DNA of 64,000 bases. It comes from Aquibium sp. A9E412. GTDB taxonomy: Bacteria; Pseudomonadota; Alphaproteobacteria; Rhizobiales; Rhizobiaceae. Every line of letters begins with the position of its first letter. Positions within the stretch are counted from its first letter, which is position 1. Made by a program: the position numbers and the translations under genes. Positions 55,630 through 64,000 of this stretch are shown here, piece by piece. The notes below the pieces were generated by a model, which worked only from the letters and a program-made list of their open reading frames with translations, had not been told where the DNA came from and did not search any database. Location of the stretch: positions 1 through 64,000 of the forward strand of contig NZ_JAOAOP010000004.1 in assembly GCF_030398335.1 (NCBI RefSeq). The letters run 5' to 3'.

Positions 55630-56976
55630 ATGAGCAAGACCTACGACGTAATCGTCATCGGCAGCGGCACCGCTGCGACCACCGTGGCAAAGCGTGTCAG
55701 CGCCGCGGGCCGAAGCGTTGCCGTGACGGATTTCCGCCCCTATGGCGGCACCTGTGCACTTCGCGGCTGCGATCCCAAGAAGATGCTGATCGGGGGCACC
55801 TCTGCCGCCGATCACGCCCGCCGGATGAACGGCAAGGGAGTCGAGGGCGACGTGCGGATCGACTGGCGCGAACTGCTGGAGTTCAAGCGCGGCTTCACGG
55901 ACCCTGTGCCGGAGAAGAAGGAGAAAAGCTTCTCCGAAAACGGAATCGCTACCTTCCACGGGCGGGCCCGCTTCGTCGGCCCGAACGCTGTTGAGGTCGA
56001 TGGCGAAACGCTGGAGGCGAAGCACATCGTCCTGGCGACCGGGGCGGAGCCGATGAAGCTGGGCATCCCCGGCGAGGAGCACCTGATCGACAACGAGGGC
56101 TTCCTTGAGATGGAAAGCCTGCCGCGCCGGATCGTGCTGGTCGGCGGAGGCTACATCGCCGCCGAGTTCTCCCATATCGCCGCGCGAGCCGGGGCCGAGG
56201 TCACGATCCTCCAGCACGGCGACCGGATGCTTAAGGGCTTCGATCCGGACCTGGTCGGATGGCTGATGGAGAAATACGAAGAGATCGGCGTGACCCTGCA
56301 CACCGGCACCGAGGTCAAGCGCATCGAGAAGACCGGCGACGCCTTCCGCATCACCGCAGCCGGCGACGGCGGTTCGAAGACCTTCGAAGCGGACCTGGTC
56401 GTGCATGCCGCTGGCCGCAAGCCCGACTTCGAGCCGCTCGACCTTGAGGCCGGTGGGGTGGAACTGCGGGAAGGCAGGCTGGCCCTCAACGAATACCTGC
56501 AGAGCACGTCGAACCCGGCCGTCTATGCCGCCGGCGACACTGCCCAGATGGGCCCGCCGCTTACTCCCGTGTCCAATCACGACGGCAAGGTGGTTGTGGC
56601 GAACCTGTTGGAAGGCAATCACAGCACGCCGAACTACAAGGGCGTTCCTTCGGTCGCCTTCACCCTGCCGCCCCTTGCCCGGGTCGGGCTGGACGAATCC
56701 GAAGCCCATGAACAGGGGCTGAAGTTCCGCATGCAGTGCGATCGGACGCCCGGCTGGTTTTCGACGCGCCAACAGGCGGAATCCGTCTCGGGTTACAAGG
56801 TTCTGGTCGAGGAAGGCAGCGAGCGCATCCTGGGCGCGCACCTGCTGGGTCCGCACGCCGACGAGGTCATCAATGTCTTCACCCTGGCCGTGCGGCACGG
56901 GCTGACGGCCGACCAGCTCAAGGACACGATGTTCGCCTATCCAACCGGGGCGTCTGACATCTCGTCGATGCTTTGA
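55630..56976 (+). CDS. Pyridine nucleotide-disulfide oxidoreductase (MerA/glutathione reductase-like)
   Basis: A 448-residue flavoprotein. FAD motif VIGSGTAATTVAKRV near 10, redox-active pair in GGTCALRGCDPKK near 40, NAD(P) motif VLVGGGYIAAEFSHIAARAG near 170, and AAGDTAQMGPPLTPV near 300. The GDPKK ending of the disulfide motif and the lack of C-terminal vicinal cysteines separate it from MerA, so mercury is an unlikely substrate; a low-molecular-weight disulfide is more plausible. A ribosome site (GAAGGAG) precedes the ATG. It is the last gene of the plus-strand block. Confidence 0.88.
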   Translation: MSKTYDVIVIGSGTAATTVAKRVSAAGRSVAVTDFRPYGGTCALRGCDPKKMLIGGTSAADHARRMNGKGVEGDVRIDWRELLEFKRGFTDPVPEKKEKSFSENGIATFHGRARFVGPNAVEVDGETLEAKHIVLATGAEPMKLGIPGEEHLIDNEGFLEMESLPRRIVLVGGGYIAAEFSHIAARAGAEVTILQHGDRMLKGFDPDLVGWLMEKYEEIGVTLHTGTEVKRIEKTGDAFRITAAGDGGSKTFEADLVVHAAGRKPDFEPLDLEAGGVELREGRLALNEYLQSTSNPAVYAAGDTAQMGPPLTPVSNHDGKVVVANLLEGNHSTPNYKGVPSVAFTLPPLARVGLDESEAHEQGLKFRMQCDRTPGWFSTRQQAESVSGYKVLVEEGSERILGAHLLGPHADEVINVFTLAVRHGLTADQLKDTMFAYPTGASDISSML

Positions 56977-56998
56977 GTGAGTTCCGCGAGCCGGACGG

Positions 56999-57265
56999 TT
57001 AGTCAAATGCTGACTCTTTGGCTATCTGTCCCTGCTCCCGCATCACGGCGTAGTCGCTGAGCATTTCGGCAATCACCGAGCCTTCCGGCAACAGCTCCAG
57101 TTCCTCGGCCGCCCGCGCCTGAGAATCCCGGCTGTACTCCACGACGGGCGGACAGGCCCCGAGCCCACCGCCGTCAGAACCGACCGTCGCGCAGCCGCTC
57201 AGCAAGCTCGTCGCGAGAATGAGGGCGACGCGCCGCCGCCTCGAGCATCCGTCGTTGGACGTCAT
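56999..57265 (-). CDS. Rz1-like outer-membrane lipoprotein (spanin)
   Basis: An 88-residue protein with a lipoprotein signal (RRRVALILATSLLSGCATVG; lipobox LLSGC) and a short periplasmic part rich in charged residues. Its 5' end overlaps the 3' end of the Rz-like gene by 92 bp in another frame, the nested layout of phage Rz/Rz1 spanin genes. In phages the pair fuses inner and outer membranes in the last lysis step. Confidence 0.65.
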   Translation of the reverse strand: MTSNDGCSRRRRVALILATSLLSGCATVGSDGGGLGACPPVVEYSRDSQARAAEELELLPEGSVIAEMLSDYAVMREQGQIAKESAFD

Positions 57266-57431
57266 TGGCCTTCTCCATGGTCTCGAGCTGTTCAGCCAGC
57301 CGGCCGGCGCGCTCGCCCGAGCGGCGGAAGGCCAGCAGCAACAGAAGGACCGCGAGTGCGGTGACGCCGTAGCGGATTGCGGTGCGCGCGCATGCCGATC
57401 CGGCGAGCGTGGCGAGGAGCACGGCGATCAC
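57174..57431 (-). CDS. Rz-like inner-membrane spanin
   Basis: An 85-residue protein starting GTG at 57431, overlapping the endolysin stop (GTGA). One N-terminal membrane helix (YGVTALAVLLLLLAFRRSG) is followed by a coiled-coil periplasmic domain (AEQLETMEKANDVQRRMLEA). Size, topology and the embedded lipoprotein gene downstream fit an i-spanin. The family name is inferred from layout. Confidence 0.6.
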   Translation of the reverse strand: MIAVLLATLAGSACARTAIRYGVTALAVLLLLLAFRRSGERAGRLAEQLETMEKANDVQRRMLEAAARRPHSRDELAERLRDGRF

Positions 57432-58102
57432 CGCCGCCCCCGTTTCCAATCGTCGAGCCGGGCGTAGATCGTGACCGCGATACCGCCGAGAGCCACGGCG
57501 ATGAACACCCAGCGCAGGGTGTCGAGATACGGCACAAGCGGCAGGATTGCGGATTGGGTCTCCGCCAAGACGCTCTGCGCGACCTCGACGCCCGCGGCGC
57601 CCAGCGTAGCCACACCGGCGGCCCCGCCGCCCTTCATGGTGCGGCTGTCGGCCAGCACTTCGCGCGCGGGCGGCGTCTCGGCTGCGAATGCGGTCGCCCG
57701 GACCGGGAACCGCTCGCCCCACTGACGCGCGGGGCCGAGGTCGACATGGATGAACCCCGATCGCGGGTAGAACCCGAAGCCGAGGAACCCTACCTCCCGC
57801 GCCGCCGCCTCGAAGGCCACCGGATCGTGGTTCGCCATGGCGATGTCGAAGGCGGCGCCGTCGAGGTGCTTGGAGCGGGTCGCGCCGCCCACGGCGCGGT
57901 TGTGCTCGGGGCTGCGATAGGCGGAACGCACGATCAGCGGCTTGCCCAGCCGGTCGCGCAGCGCCTGCAGCTTGTCGAGCGCCGGTTCGTTGATCAGCAA
58001 CTTGCCGGTGCCACGGCAGGCGATCTCGGCGGGCGAGAAGTTGGGCCAGCGCCAGCCGCTCTCGGGTACGTCGCGCCAATGGCGGTGGAAGGTCGGCGTC
58101 AT
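57428..58102 (-). CDS. M15 peptidase endolysin (D-Ala-D-Ala carboxypeptidase-like)
   Basis: A 224-residue protein. Residues 10-125 form a Peptidase_M15_3 domain: FSPAEIACRGTGKLLI, VRSAYRSPEHNRAVGG, SKHLDGAAFDIAM (zinc-binding His and Asp) and GFIHVDLGP (third ligand). A linker and a C-terminal membrane helix (LRWVFIAVALGGIAVTIYA) follow, so it may act as a membrane-tethered lysin. The start at 58102 (MTPTFHRHW) is favoured over an upstream ATG that falls inside the terminator. It heads the lysis cassette. Confidence 0.88.
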   Translation of the reverse strand: MTPTFHRHWRDVPESGWRWPNFSPAEIACRGTGKLLINEPALDKLQALRDRLGKPLIVRSAYRSPEHNRAVGGATRSKHLDGAAFDIAMANHDPVAFEAAAREVGFLGFGFYPRSGFIHVDLGPARQWGERFPVRATAFAAETPPAREVLADSRTMKGGGAAGVATLGAAGVEVAQSVLAETQSAILPLVPYLDTLRWVFIAVALGGIAVTIYARLDDWKRGRR

Positions 58103-58120
58103 GGGGGGCCTCCGAAAACG

Positions 58121-58143
58121 AAAAACCCGCCTCAAGGGCGGGT
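58121..58143 (-). terminator. Rho-independent terminator within the tail/lysis module
   Basis: On the minus strand a 7-bp stem (ACCCGCC with GGCGGGT, 5-base loop) is followed by TTTTTCGTTTT. It lies between the DUF6127 gene and the endolysin and would separate tail transcription from the lysis genes, at least in part. Confidence 0.75.
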
Positions 58144-58177
58144 GCGGTTGGGCTGATGAATGGGAGATGGGGCGCGG

Positions 58178-58438
58178 CTACGGGCCGCCGCCGAAGATCT
58201 TGAGCTTGATGGCGATGCCCGCGAGCAGCGCCAGCATGACGCCGGTGGTGATCATGCGAACGGCTGTCTGCATGGCGGTGCGGCGCACCAGCCGGATGCA
58301 GTCGACGAGCGAGCGCAGATCGCGGATGTCGAGCGCCGCCTCGTCGCCATCGAGCCCGACATCGGCGAGCGCGCGCTTCGCGCCTTCCTCGGCAGCGCGT
58401 GTCAGGATCGCCTCGAACTCGGCATCGGGCATGCGCAC
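58178..58438 (-). CDS. DUF6127 family small membrane protein
   Basis: An 86-residue protein with a helical N-terminal part (FEAILTRAAEEGAKRALAD), DIRDLRSLVDCIRLVRRT, and a C-terminal membrane helix (MITTGVMLALLAGIAIKLKI). It matches the DUF6127 type found between tail and lysis genes of alphaproteobacterial prophages; a holin-like role is possible but unproven. Confidence 0.7.
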   Translation of the reverse strand: MRMPDAEFEAILTRAAEEGAKRALADVGLDGDEAALDIRDLRSLVDCIRLVRRTAMQTAVRMITTGVMLALLAGIAIKLKIFGGGP

Positions 58439-58484
58439 GAAGCCCTCGGATCGGGGTGGTGTTATCGGATCCTCCTCCCGCCGC

Positions 58485-59561
58485 TCAGCCGACCTTGCAG
58501 CCCCAGAAGGACGTGTGGTCGGCCGCGAAGTAGCCGTCCGCCACCCGGAAATACCCCTGCAGCTCGACGGTATCGCCTGCCGTCAGCGGCACCATGGTCT
58601 GCAGCCAGATCGCGGTGGCGAGCGAGACGTGGGTGGCGGAGATTTCTCCGAGGGAGCCGCGGATTTCGGTGGAGCCGTTCAGGACCAGCCGCCCGCGCAT
58701 GCGGGCCGTGGCGCTGGCGTTGATCTTGTAGAGAAGCGTCGCGCCGAAGAGGTAGGTGCCGTCGACGGGCGCCACGAAGTGGTTGTTCGCGGCGTCGAAC
58801 GCACCCTGATCGTTATAGTCGGTGTTGTTCAGGCCGATCTTCGTCCATGTGCCGACACCGACGTAGTTGTCGTAGTTCGTGTACGCCTTGAAGCGCGGCA
58901 GCCGCGGCTGGTCGACGATGCCGTTCGCGTTGTCCACGCTGAGCCCGTCGAAGAAGGTGCTGCCGTCGGCCGAAACTGCCAGCCGGAACCGGTCGGAGCC
59001 GAACAGCCCCACCAGCGCCTTGGTCACGAAGCCGGTCTGGAGCGTCAGCCCGAGGTCGTCGCCCGCAGCCTCCTTGTTCATCGTGTAGAAGAGGTCGCCC
59101 GTGCCGCCCTCGGCCACGGTCTTGGCGGTCCAGAGCGCGGCGTTCAGCTTGGCCGAGAACGGGTTCGACCCATCCGCCGTCGTGCCGAGCCCCAGGAGTG
59201 CGAGGTTCTGCAGCGCCGCGGGCGTCGTACCGATCCAACCAGACCCGTCGTAGACGAGCAGCAGGCTCTCGTCCTCGACCCACGCCCGCCAGCCGGTCCG
59301 TGGCGGCAGGCGCAGCCAGGCGCCATCGGCCCAGAGCGCGACGTTCAGGTCCCAGCCGGCCCAGTCGCCCGTCGCGCCGGAGCCGACGATGTAGCGGTCG
59401 CCGTCAGCGGGGCTGCCGGGCGGCGCCGCCAGATTCCGGTCGAGCACCGAGAGCTGGACCAGCCCGTCGAGGATCCGCAGTGCCTCGTTATGGGTGATGT
59501 GCTTCTGCGCTTGCGCCGCCAGGATGTAGGGCAGCAAGAGATGGGTCGTGGCGTCGGACAT
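58485..59561 (-). CDS. DUF2793 domain phage tail protein
   Basis: A 358-residue protein. The N-terminal 130 residues are the DUF2793 domain: HLLLPYILAAQAQKHITHNE, LDRNLAAPPGSPADGDRYIV and WAGWDLNVALW. The C-terminal 140 residues form a C1q/TNF-like beta domain (YLFGATLLYKINASA, GYFRVADGYFAADHTSFWG). It lies directly downstream of the baseplate gene, so it is a likely receptor-binding tip. A second copy of its C-terminal 430 bp lies at 38861-39290. Confidence 0.9.
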   Translation of the reverse strand: MSDATTHLLLPYILAAQAQKHITHNEALRILDGLVQLSVLDRNLAAPPGSPADGDRYIVGSGATGDWAGWDLNVALWADGAWLRLPPRTGWRAWVEDESLLLVYDGSGWIGTTPAALQNLALLGLGTTADGSNPFSAKLNAALWTAKTVAEGGTGDLFYTMNKEAAGDDLGLTLQTGFVTKALVGLFGSDRFRLAVSADGSTFFDGLSVDNANGIVDQPRLPRFKAYTNYDNYVGVGTWTKIGLNNTDYNDQGAFDAANNHFVAPVDGTYLFGATLLYKINASATARMRGRLVLNGSTEIRGSLGEISATHVSLATAIWLQTMVPLTAGDTVELQGYFRVADGYFAADHTSFWGCKVG

Positions 59562-59570
59562 GGGATGGCC

Positions 59571-62500
59571 TCAGAACGTGAGCGTAACGGTCTTGGGTGC
59601 GCCCCGCCCAACGAGGGCGGAGAGCTGGTAGATACGGATGTCGAGCGTGTCGCCGGGTCCGAGCGGCGCGCCCAAATCGGTGGTCTGGTCTGCGGCGGTG
59701 TAGACCGCGCTGGTGGTGGACGTGGACAGGACCCGCTTGACGGTGGCACCGTCGAGGATCTCGACCTCGTAGGCTTCGGTCTCCTCGGCGATCGGCACCT
59801 CGACCGCGCCCCAGCTGTCGGCGGCGAGCGCGCGGGATCGTCGCGTCCAGCGGATCGCCAGATCGCCGGGCGTGCGCGGAGTCCGCCACGGCTGCTCGAC
59901 ATGGGCGACCGAGAACGGCCGCAGACCGACGCCCTCGGGCGTGAAGGGCTGCGCGACATAGGTCTCGTCGCTGACCGGGCGGCTCGCTGGGCCGATGCGC
60001 CAGTTCCACGGTATCCCGAGATCGGCTTCGGTGATCGGCAGTGACGCAAGTGCGGTGTCCAGCATGACGACCCGCGCGCCAGCCGGAGCCGGATTTCTGA
60101 TCGCGCCCTCACTGCCGCGCTGACCCCGCAGCAAGCGGGTCAGCCGATACCGGCCCGGCGCCAGGAGTTCCGCCGCGCCCGCCTGCACGATCTCCCAGAC
60201 CCCAGGCGCGCTCTCGATGGCAAGCGCGTTGGCGCCTCCGAACAGGGTCAGGTCGGTGACGCTTTCCAACGTGCCGGTCAGCAGATCGACCACCAGCGCA
60301 TTACCGAGGTCGAAGCGCGAGGTGGGGCCCGCGTAGAGGCCCGAGATCAGCGCCCCGATCCGGGCGCGGCTGCCGAACGTGGTCAGCAGCTCGAAGCCAT
60401 CCGTGGAGGGGCTGCGGAACACCGCCATCTCGCCGTGCCAGGGAACCGCGTGCGCCGCAATGAGGGGCCGATGCGCGGGCTGGTCCTCGGTCAGCTGCGG
60501 CAGGTCCATCAGCACCGCGTCCGGCGCGCCGAACACCACGGCCCGCGTCAGCGACGCCGCGCGCGGATCGCCGGGCGGCAGATCGTAGGTCGCGCGGTCC
60601 TGGCGGACCGCTTCGATCCCGCGCGCCTCCGCGTCGGCGATGGAGACGACCCGCAGATCGACCAGCCGCCCGTCATGCGCGAGCCGGATCGCGTCGGCCG
60701 GGTCGAGCGCGAGCCGCGAGGGCGGCAGACGGAACGCCGCCGTCTCGCGCCCCACCCACGCCTCCATCAGGGCGCGGCGGCAACGCCGTTCCGCTTCCTC
60801 GGGCGGCACAGCCATCGGGAAGGACTCGGAGGCGATGCGGGTCGTGTCCACGGTGATGCGCCGCGCCTCGACGAGGGCCGCGTCGTAGTCCTCATCGGCG
60901 CGGGCGATCTGCCACTTCAACGCCTGCGGGAGTTCGGTCTCCTGGCCGCGCGTGAGCTCCAGCACGTCGCCTTCGCGAGGAGCAACAAGATCGTCGGGCG
61001 CGAGGGTGGCGACGGAGGCGCGGCCGCGCATGACGAAGCGGATCGCGCCCTCGGTCTCGACCGCGTCGAAGCCGAAATGCCGCGACAGCGTCGTGATCGA
61101 CGCGCGCGGGCTTTCCAGCGCGGTGATGGCGTAACCCTCGACCGCGCCCCAGAGGCCGGAGACGTCGACCCGCGCCTCGGGCAGCCCGGCGCGCAGGCAG
61201 AGATGCCGGACCAGCGCGGCCAGCGACACTGCCCCCAGCCGTCCGGTCAGCCAATGCCCGAGCCGCCAGTTCGCCCCGTCCGTCCAGACGTCGGTCAGCG
61301 CCGGAAAGAACGGATAGGGCCGCGCGTCCCAGGTCCAGGCGGCGCATTCGGGCACATGCACCATCGGCCCGCCGTAGACCGAGGACACCGGGTTGTTCGC
61401 CGCGTCGCCCCACCAGAGATACGTCGCCTCCAGATAGGCGCGCTGGATCGCGTCGTCGCGCCAGCCCCGCGAGAAATGCGGCGTGAAGCTCTCGGACGAC
61501 TTCGGATCGAAGAACACGTTCGGCTGGTTCGTGCCCCGGTCGATGGCGGGACAGCCGAGCTCGGTGAACCAGATCGGCTTGGACTCGGGCGTCCATGCCG
61601 TCGGCGTGCCGCTCTCCACCCCGCCCGGTCGGTCGTAATGCGCGTTTGACCACCAGGCGCGCAGATCCTTGTAGCGGAAGACCCACGGCTTGGCCGCAGC
61701 ACCGTCGGTGATCGGGGTCCGCACCTGCGCGGAGCGATCCGCTGCGCTGGCATAGAACCAGTCGAAGCCTTCGCCGCCCGCGATGTTCCCCTGCAGGTAG
61801 GCCCGGTCGTAGATCGCGGGCCAGCCCTCGGCCGCGTCAAGATGCTCGAACCCGTCGCGCCAGTCCGACAGCGGCATGTAGTTGTCGATCCCGACGAAGT
61901 CGATCTCCGGATCGGCCCAGAGCGGGTCGAGGTGAAAGAACACGTCGCCCGAGCCGTCGCCCGGCTGGTGCCCGAAATATTCCGACCAGTCCGCCGCGTA
62001 TCCGATCCTGGTGCCGGACCCGAGGATCGAGCGCACATTCGCGAGCAGATCCCGATACGCCTGCACCGCCGGATAGCTGGACGGCCCCGAGCGGACGGTC
62101 GTCAGCCCCGGCATCTCGGTGCCGATCAGGAAGGCGTCGACCCCGCCCGCCGCTGCGCAGAGATGGGCGTAGTGCAGCACCATGCGGCGCAGGCCCCAGT
62201 CGCCGGATGGGCCGGTCCAACTCACGCTCTCGCCCGCCACGCTGAAGCTCGCAGGCGTCGCCGCGCCGAACAGCGCCGCGACCTGCGCGGCCGCCGTGGC
62301 GGTCTTGTCCACGGTCCCCGCGAAACCAGCGGCAGGCGAACAGGTGATCCGCCCCCGCCACGGGAAGGCAGGCTGGCCGATCTCGGCGGCGTTGTCGGAA
62401 TAGGGGTTCGGGAGGCTGTTGCCGGGCGGCACGTCCATCAGGATGAACGGGTAGAAGGTGACGCGCAGCCCGCGCGCCTTCATCTCCTGGATCGCCTGAA

Positions 62501-63536
62501 CCACTGCGAAGTCCGACGGCGTGCCGCCATAGACCGGGCGATCCTGATCGTCGCGGCTGACGAGGAAGGCGCCGGCGCGGCTGACGCCATTCACCGACCA
62601 GCTGGCGGGCGTGGTCGACTTCGCGGACACCTCGACGCCCGGCCGCACCTTGCACGATCCCGCGCGCAGATCGTCGCCGAACCACGCGACCACGAGGCTG
62701 ACGCTCTCAACGGCAGGGGCCATGGCCTGCAGCCGGTCGAGCGCCTCCACCATGTCGGTGGAGTCGGCCAGCGCATTCAGGTTCTCCGGCACCGTCGCGC
62801 CGCCGTCGGTCTTGCGGATCGCTTGCGTCGCGTAGGTGAACTCGCCGGAGGCCGGGATCATGGTGACGGCGCGGGTCAGCCCCTCGGCGGTGTCGGGATC
62901 GGCGAGCGGGCGGAACACCTCGAAGGAGAGCTGCGGCAGACGGTTGCCATAGGTCGAGAGCGCCAGTTCCTCGAAGACCACATAGGCCGTACCACGATAG
63001 GCAGGCGTGCCGGCCACGCCCATCCTCGCGGCGATGAACGGATCGGCGGTCTGCGCCTCATCGCCGGGATACCAGCGCCAGGTGACGCCGGAGAGGTCCA
63101 TCGGCTTGCCGTCGGCCCAGATGCGCCCGATCCCGGTGATCGGGCCCTCGCAGAGCGCCACCGCGAAGCTGGCGTAGTAGAGATACTCGGTCGTCTTGAC
63201 CTTGCCGCCGCCGGCGCCCTTGCCGCCCCCTTGGGTGGTGGTCTTCGTCTCCTCGCGGAAATCGGTCGCCCAGATGATGTTGCCGCCCATCCGCATGCGC
63301 CCGTAGAGCCGCGGGATGACCGCGCCTTCGGTGGCCGAAGTGATGCGCAGCGTGTCGAGACGCGCGCCCTCGATGCGCTGCGTCGGCGCCAGCGACGAGA
63401 TGATCCAGCTGTCGACCACCGAGCCGATGGTGGAGCCGACGAAGCCGCCGATGGTGGCGGCGCTGACGCCGAGGATCGCGCCGCCGATCGAACCGCCAAT
63501 GGCGGCGCCAGCGGCACCGAGAACGAGGGTGGCCAT
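59571..63536 (-). CDS. GTA/phage baseplate megaprotein with TIM-barrel glycosidase-like domain (GTA gp15-like)
   Basis: A 1321-residue protein. The N-terminus is glycine-rich and hydrophobic (AAGAAIGGSIGGAILGVSAA). A TIM-barrel region (about 440-760) contains LIGTEMPGLTTVRSG, PEIDFVGIDNYMPLSDWRDG and PIWFTELGCPAIDRGTNQPN (GTA_TIM), and the C-terminal half has the phage-tail 3 and receptor-binding beta domains of GTA orfg15. Length and order match the RcGTA hub/megatron protein. The downstream DUF2793 start lies 10 bp away and the NlpC gene 9 bp upstream. Confidence 0.92.
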   Translation of the reverse strand: MATLVLGAAGAAIGGSIGGAILGVSAATIGGFVGSTIGSVVDSWIISSLAPTQRIEGARLDTLRITSATEGAVIPRLYGRMRMGGNIIWATDFREETKTTTQGGGKGAGGGKVKTTEYLYYASFAVALCEGPITGIGRIWADGKPMDLSGVTWRWYPGDEAQTADPFIAARMGVAGTPAYRGTAYVVFEELALSTYGNRLPQLSFEVFRPLADPDTAEGLTRAVTMIPASGEFTYATQAIRKTDGGATVPENLNALADSTDMVEALDRLQAMAPAVESVSLVVAWFGDDLRAGSCKVRPGVEVSAKSTTPASWSVNGVSRAGAFLVSRDDQDRPVYGGTPSDFAVVQAIQEMKARGLRVTFYPFILMDVPPGNSLPNPYSDNAAEIGQPAFPWRGRITCSPAAGFAGTVDKTATAAAQVAALFGAATPASFSVAGESVSWTGPSGDWGLRRMVLHYAHLCAAAGGVDAFLIGTEMPGLTTVRSGPSSYPAVQAYRDLLANVRSILGSGTRIGYAADWSEYFGHQPGDGSGDVFFHLDPLWADPEIDFVGIDNYMPLSDWRDGFEHLDAAEGWPAIYDRAYLQGNIAGGEGFDWFYASAADRSAQVRTPITDGAAAKPWVFRYKDLRAWWSNAHYDRPGGVESGTPTAWTPESKPIWFTELGCPAIDRGTNQPNVFFDPKSSESFTPHFSRGWRDDAIQRAYLEATYLWWGDAANNPVSSVYGGPMVHVPECAAWTWDARPYPFFPALTDVWTDGANWRLGHWLTGRLGAVSLAALVRHLCLRAGLPEARVDVSGLWGAVEGYAITALESPRASITTLSRHFGFDAVETEGAIRFVMRGRASVATLAPDDLVAPREGDVLELTRGQETELPQALKWQIARADEDYDAALVEARRITVDTTRIASESFPMAVPPEEAERRCRRALMEAWVGRETAAFRLPPSRLALDPADAIRLAHDGRLVDLRVVSIADAEARGIEAVRQDRATYDLPPGDPRAASLTRAVVFGAPDAVLMDLPQLTEDQPAHRPLIAAHAVPWHGEMAVFRSPSTDGFELLTTFGSRARIGALISGLYAGPTSRFDLGNALVVDLLTGTLESVTDLTLFGGANALAIESAPGVWEIVQAGAAELLAPGRYRLTRLLRGQRGSEGAIRNPAPAGARVVMLDTALASLPITEADLGIPWNWRIGPASRPVSDETYVAQPFTPEGVGLRPFSVAHVEQPWRTPRTPGDLAIRWTRRSRALAADSWGAVEVPIAEETEAYEVEILDGATVKRVLSTSTTSAVYTAADQTTDLGAPLGPGDTLDIRIYQLSALVGRGAPKTVTLTF

Positions 63537-63545
63537 GTCGGGGTC

Positions 63546-63977
63546 TCAGCGTTGCGGGAAGAGAAAGGCGAAGGCGATGCGCCGCCGCCAGGATGGGGTG
63601 AGCGGTTCCTCGATCACGCCGAGCCGCTCGTAGGCGTGGAGGAAGGTGTCGGGAGCGGTCAGGATCCCGACATGCTTGGCGATCGCGCGGGGCTTCATGC
63701 GGAACAGCACCAGCGCGCCGGGACCGGCCTCGGCGGGCGACACCTCGTTCATCATGCGTCGTGCGCCCTCGGCCAGCACCTCGCGCGGGCCGGTCTCGCC
63801 CCAGTCCCGGCTGTAGGGCGGGAGCGGGAACGGCTCGGGGCCGACGACCTCGCGCCAGACGCCGCGGGCGAGCCCGAGGCAATCGCAGCCGACGCCTCGA
63901 AGGCTGGCCTGGTCGTGGTAGGGCGTGCCGAGCCACGAGCGTGCGATGGCGATGACGCGCTTCGGATCGGCGTTCAC
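63546..63977 (-). CDS. NlpC/P60 cell-wall peptidase (GTA gp14-like)
   Basis: A 143-residue NlpC/P60 protein: WLGTPYHDQASLRGVGCDC (catalytic Cys in the GCDCLGL motif near 33), and ALVLFRMKPRAIAKHVGIL with the catalytic His near 98, then FLHAYERLGV. In GTA and phage tails it is carried at the tail tip and cleaves peptidoglycan during entry. It starts with GTG at 63977, overlapping the end of the upstream gene by 4 bp. Confidence 0.92.
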   Translation of the reverse strand: MNADPKRVIAIARSWLGTPYHDQASLRGVGCDCLGLARGVWREVVGPEPFPLPPYSRDWGETGPREVLAEGARRMMNEVSPAEAGPGALVLFRMKPRAIAKHVGILTAPDTFLHAYERLGVIEEPLTPSWRRRIAFAFLFPQR

Positions 63978-64000
63978 AGCACGGACCCTTCGTGGCCGCC
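63974..64000 (-). CDS. Probable DUF2163 tail protein (GTA gp13-like), last codons only
   Basis: Only eight codons (GGHEGSVL) and a TGA are visible; the stop overlaps the NlpC start (GTGA). Gene order in GTA and related tails places DUF2163/gp13 here, and the short ending is compatible, but the sequence itself is too short to prove it. Confidence 0.4.
   Translation of the reverse strand, partial: GGHEGSVL

Noticed and set aside
53401-57006. 1201-codon minus-strand open frame
   Set aside because: Antisense to the GH15 gene and its neighbours; composition is that of a shadow frame and no motif is visible.

Overview
The window is high-GC DNA with strongly overlapping operons, most likely from an alphaproteobacterium. 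The signs are gene-transfer-agent (GTA) style tail genes at the right edge, RepB/ParB-like proteins and mer genes of alphaproteobacterial type. Rhodobacterales or Hyphomicrobiales is my guess; no rRNA or tRNA is present to settle it. Nearly all of it is accessory DNA: anti-phage defence, mobile-element debris, a mercury-resistance cluster and parts of prophage or GTA-like elements.

Left edge (1-2623, minus strand): a phage minor-head (MuF/SPP1 gp7-type) protein carries a C-terminal nuclease domain of the CdiA-CT EC869 type. It is followed by its CdiI-type immunity gene and then by a second immunity copy preceded by a remnant toxin tail. This is a phage-borne polymorphic toxin cassette. A complete type I-E CRISPR-Cas locus follows (2822-13539): 36 repeats, a very short leader, and cas2-cas1-cas6e-cas5-cas7-cse2-cse1-cas3 read on the minus strand. 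The DNA just upstream of cas3 is a truncated IS481-type transposase, then a truncated IS3-type transposase that cuts into a wrecked mcrBC pair (14500-16089).

16090-18735 holds the remains of a WYL-regulator/HEPN cassette, a QueC-like PP-loop enzyme and a YgjP-type metallopeptidase. A 179-bp sequence at 18858-19036 recurs in the same orientation at 48496-48674. Between the two copies lies a block of about 29.6 kb that reads as a defence and mobility island: a ParE toxin-antitoxin pair; a large serine recombinase with two ParB-like partners; a RecB-like nuclease-helicase with a DUF4357 protein; an intact WYL-HEPN cassette; a six-gene system of cytosine methylase, Vsr, MutL/MORC-like ATPase, Z1 ATPase, PD-(D/E)XK nuclease and AIPR protein; a scar of three truncated phage and recombinase genes; a type I restriction-modification operon with a fourth HEPN gene; and a TcmP/DUF5131 pair.

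48732-56976 is a metal and stress block: a CDF-transporter remnant, then merR divergent from merT-merP-merF-orf46-merA, followed by a short-chain dehydrogenase, a GH15 glycosidase, a small zinc-ribbon membrane protein and a second pyridine-nucleotide disulfide oxidoreductase. 56999-64000 (minus strand) is a GTA/prophage tail and lysis module: end of a DUF2163 gene, NlpC/P60 peptidase, 1321-residue TIM-barrel baseplate protein, DUF2793 protein, DUF6127 protein, M15 endolysin and nested Rz/Rz1-like spanins. A 430-bp piece of the DUF2793 gene is duplicated inside the island at 38861-39290.
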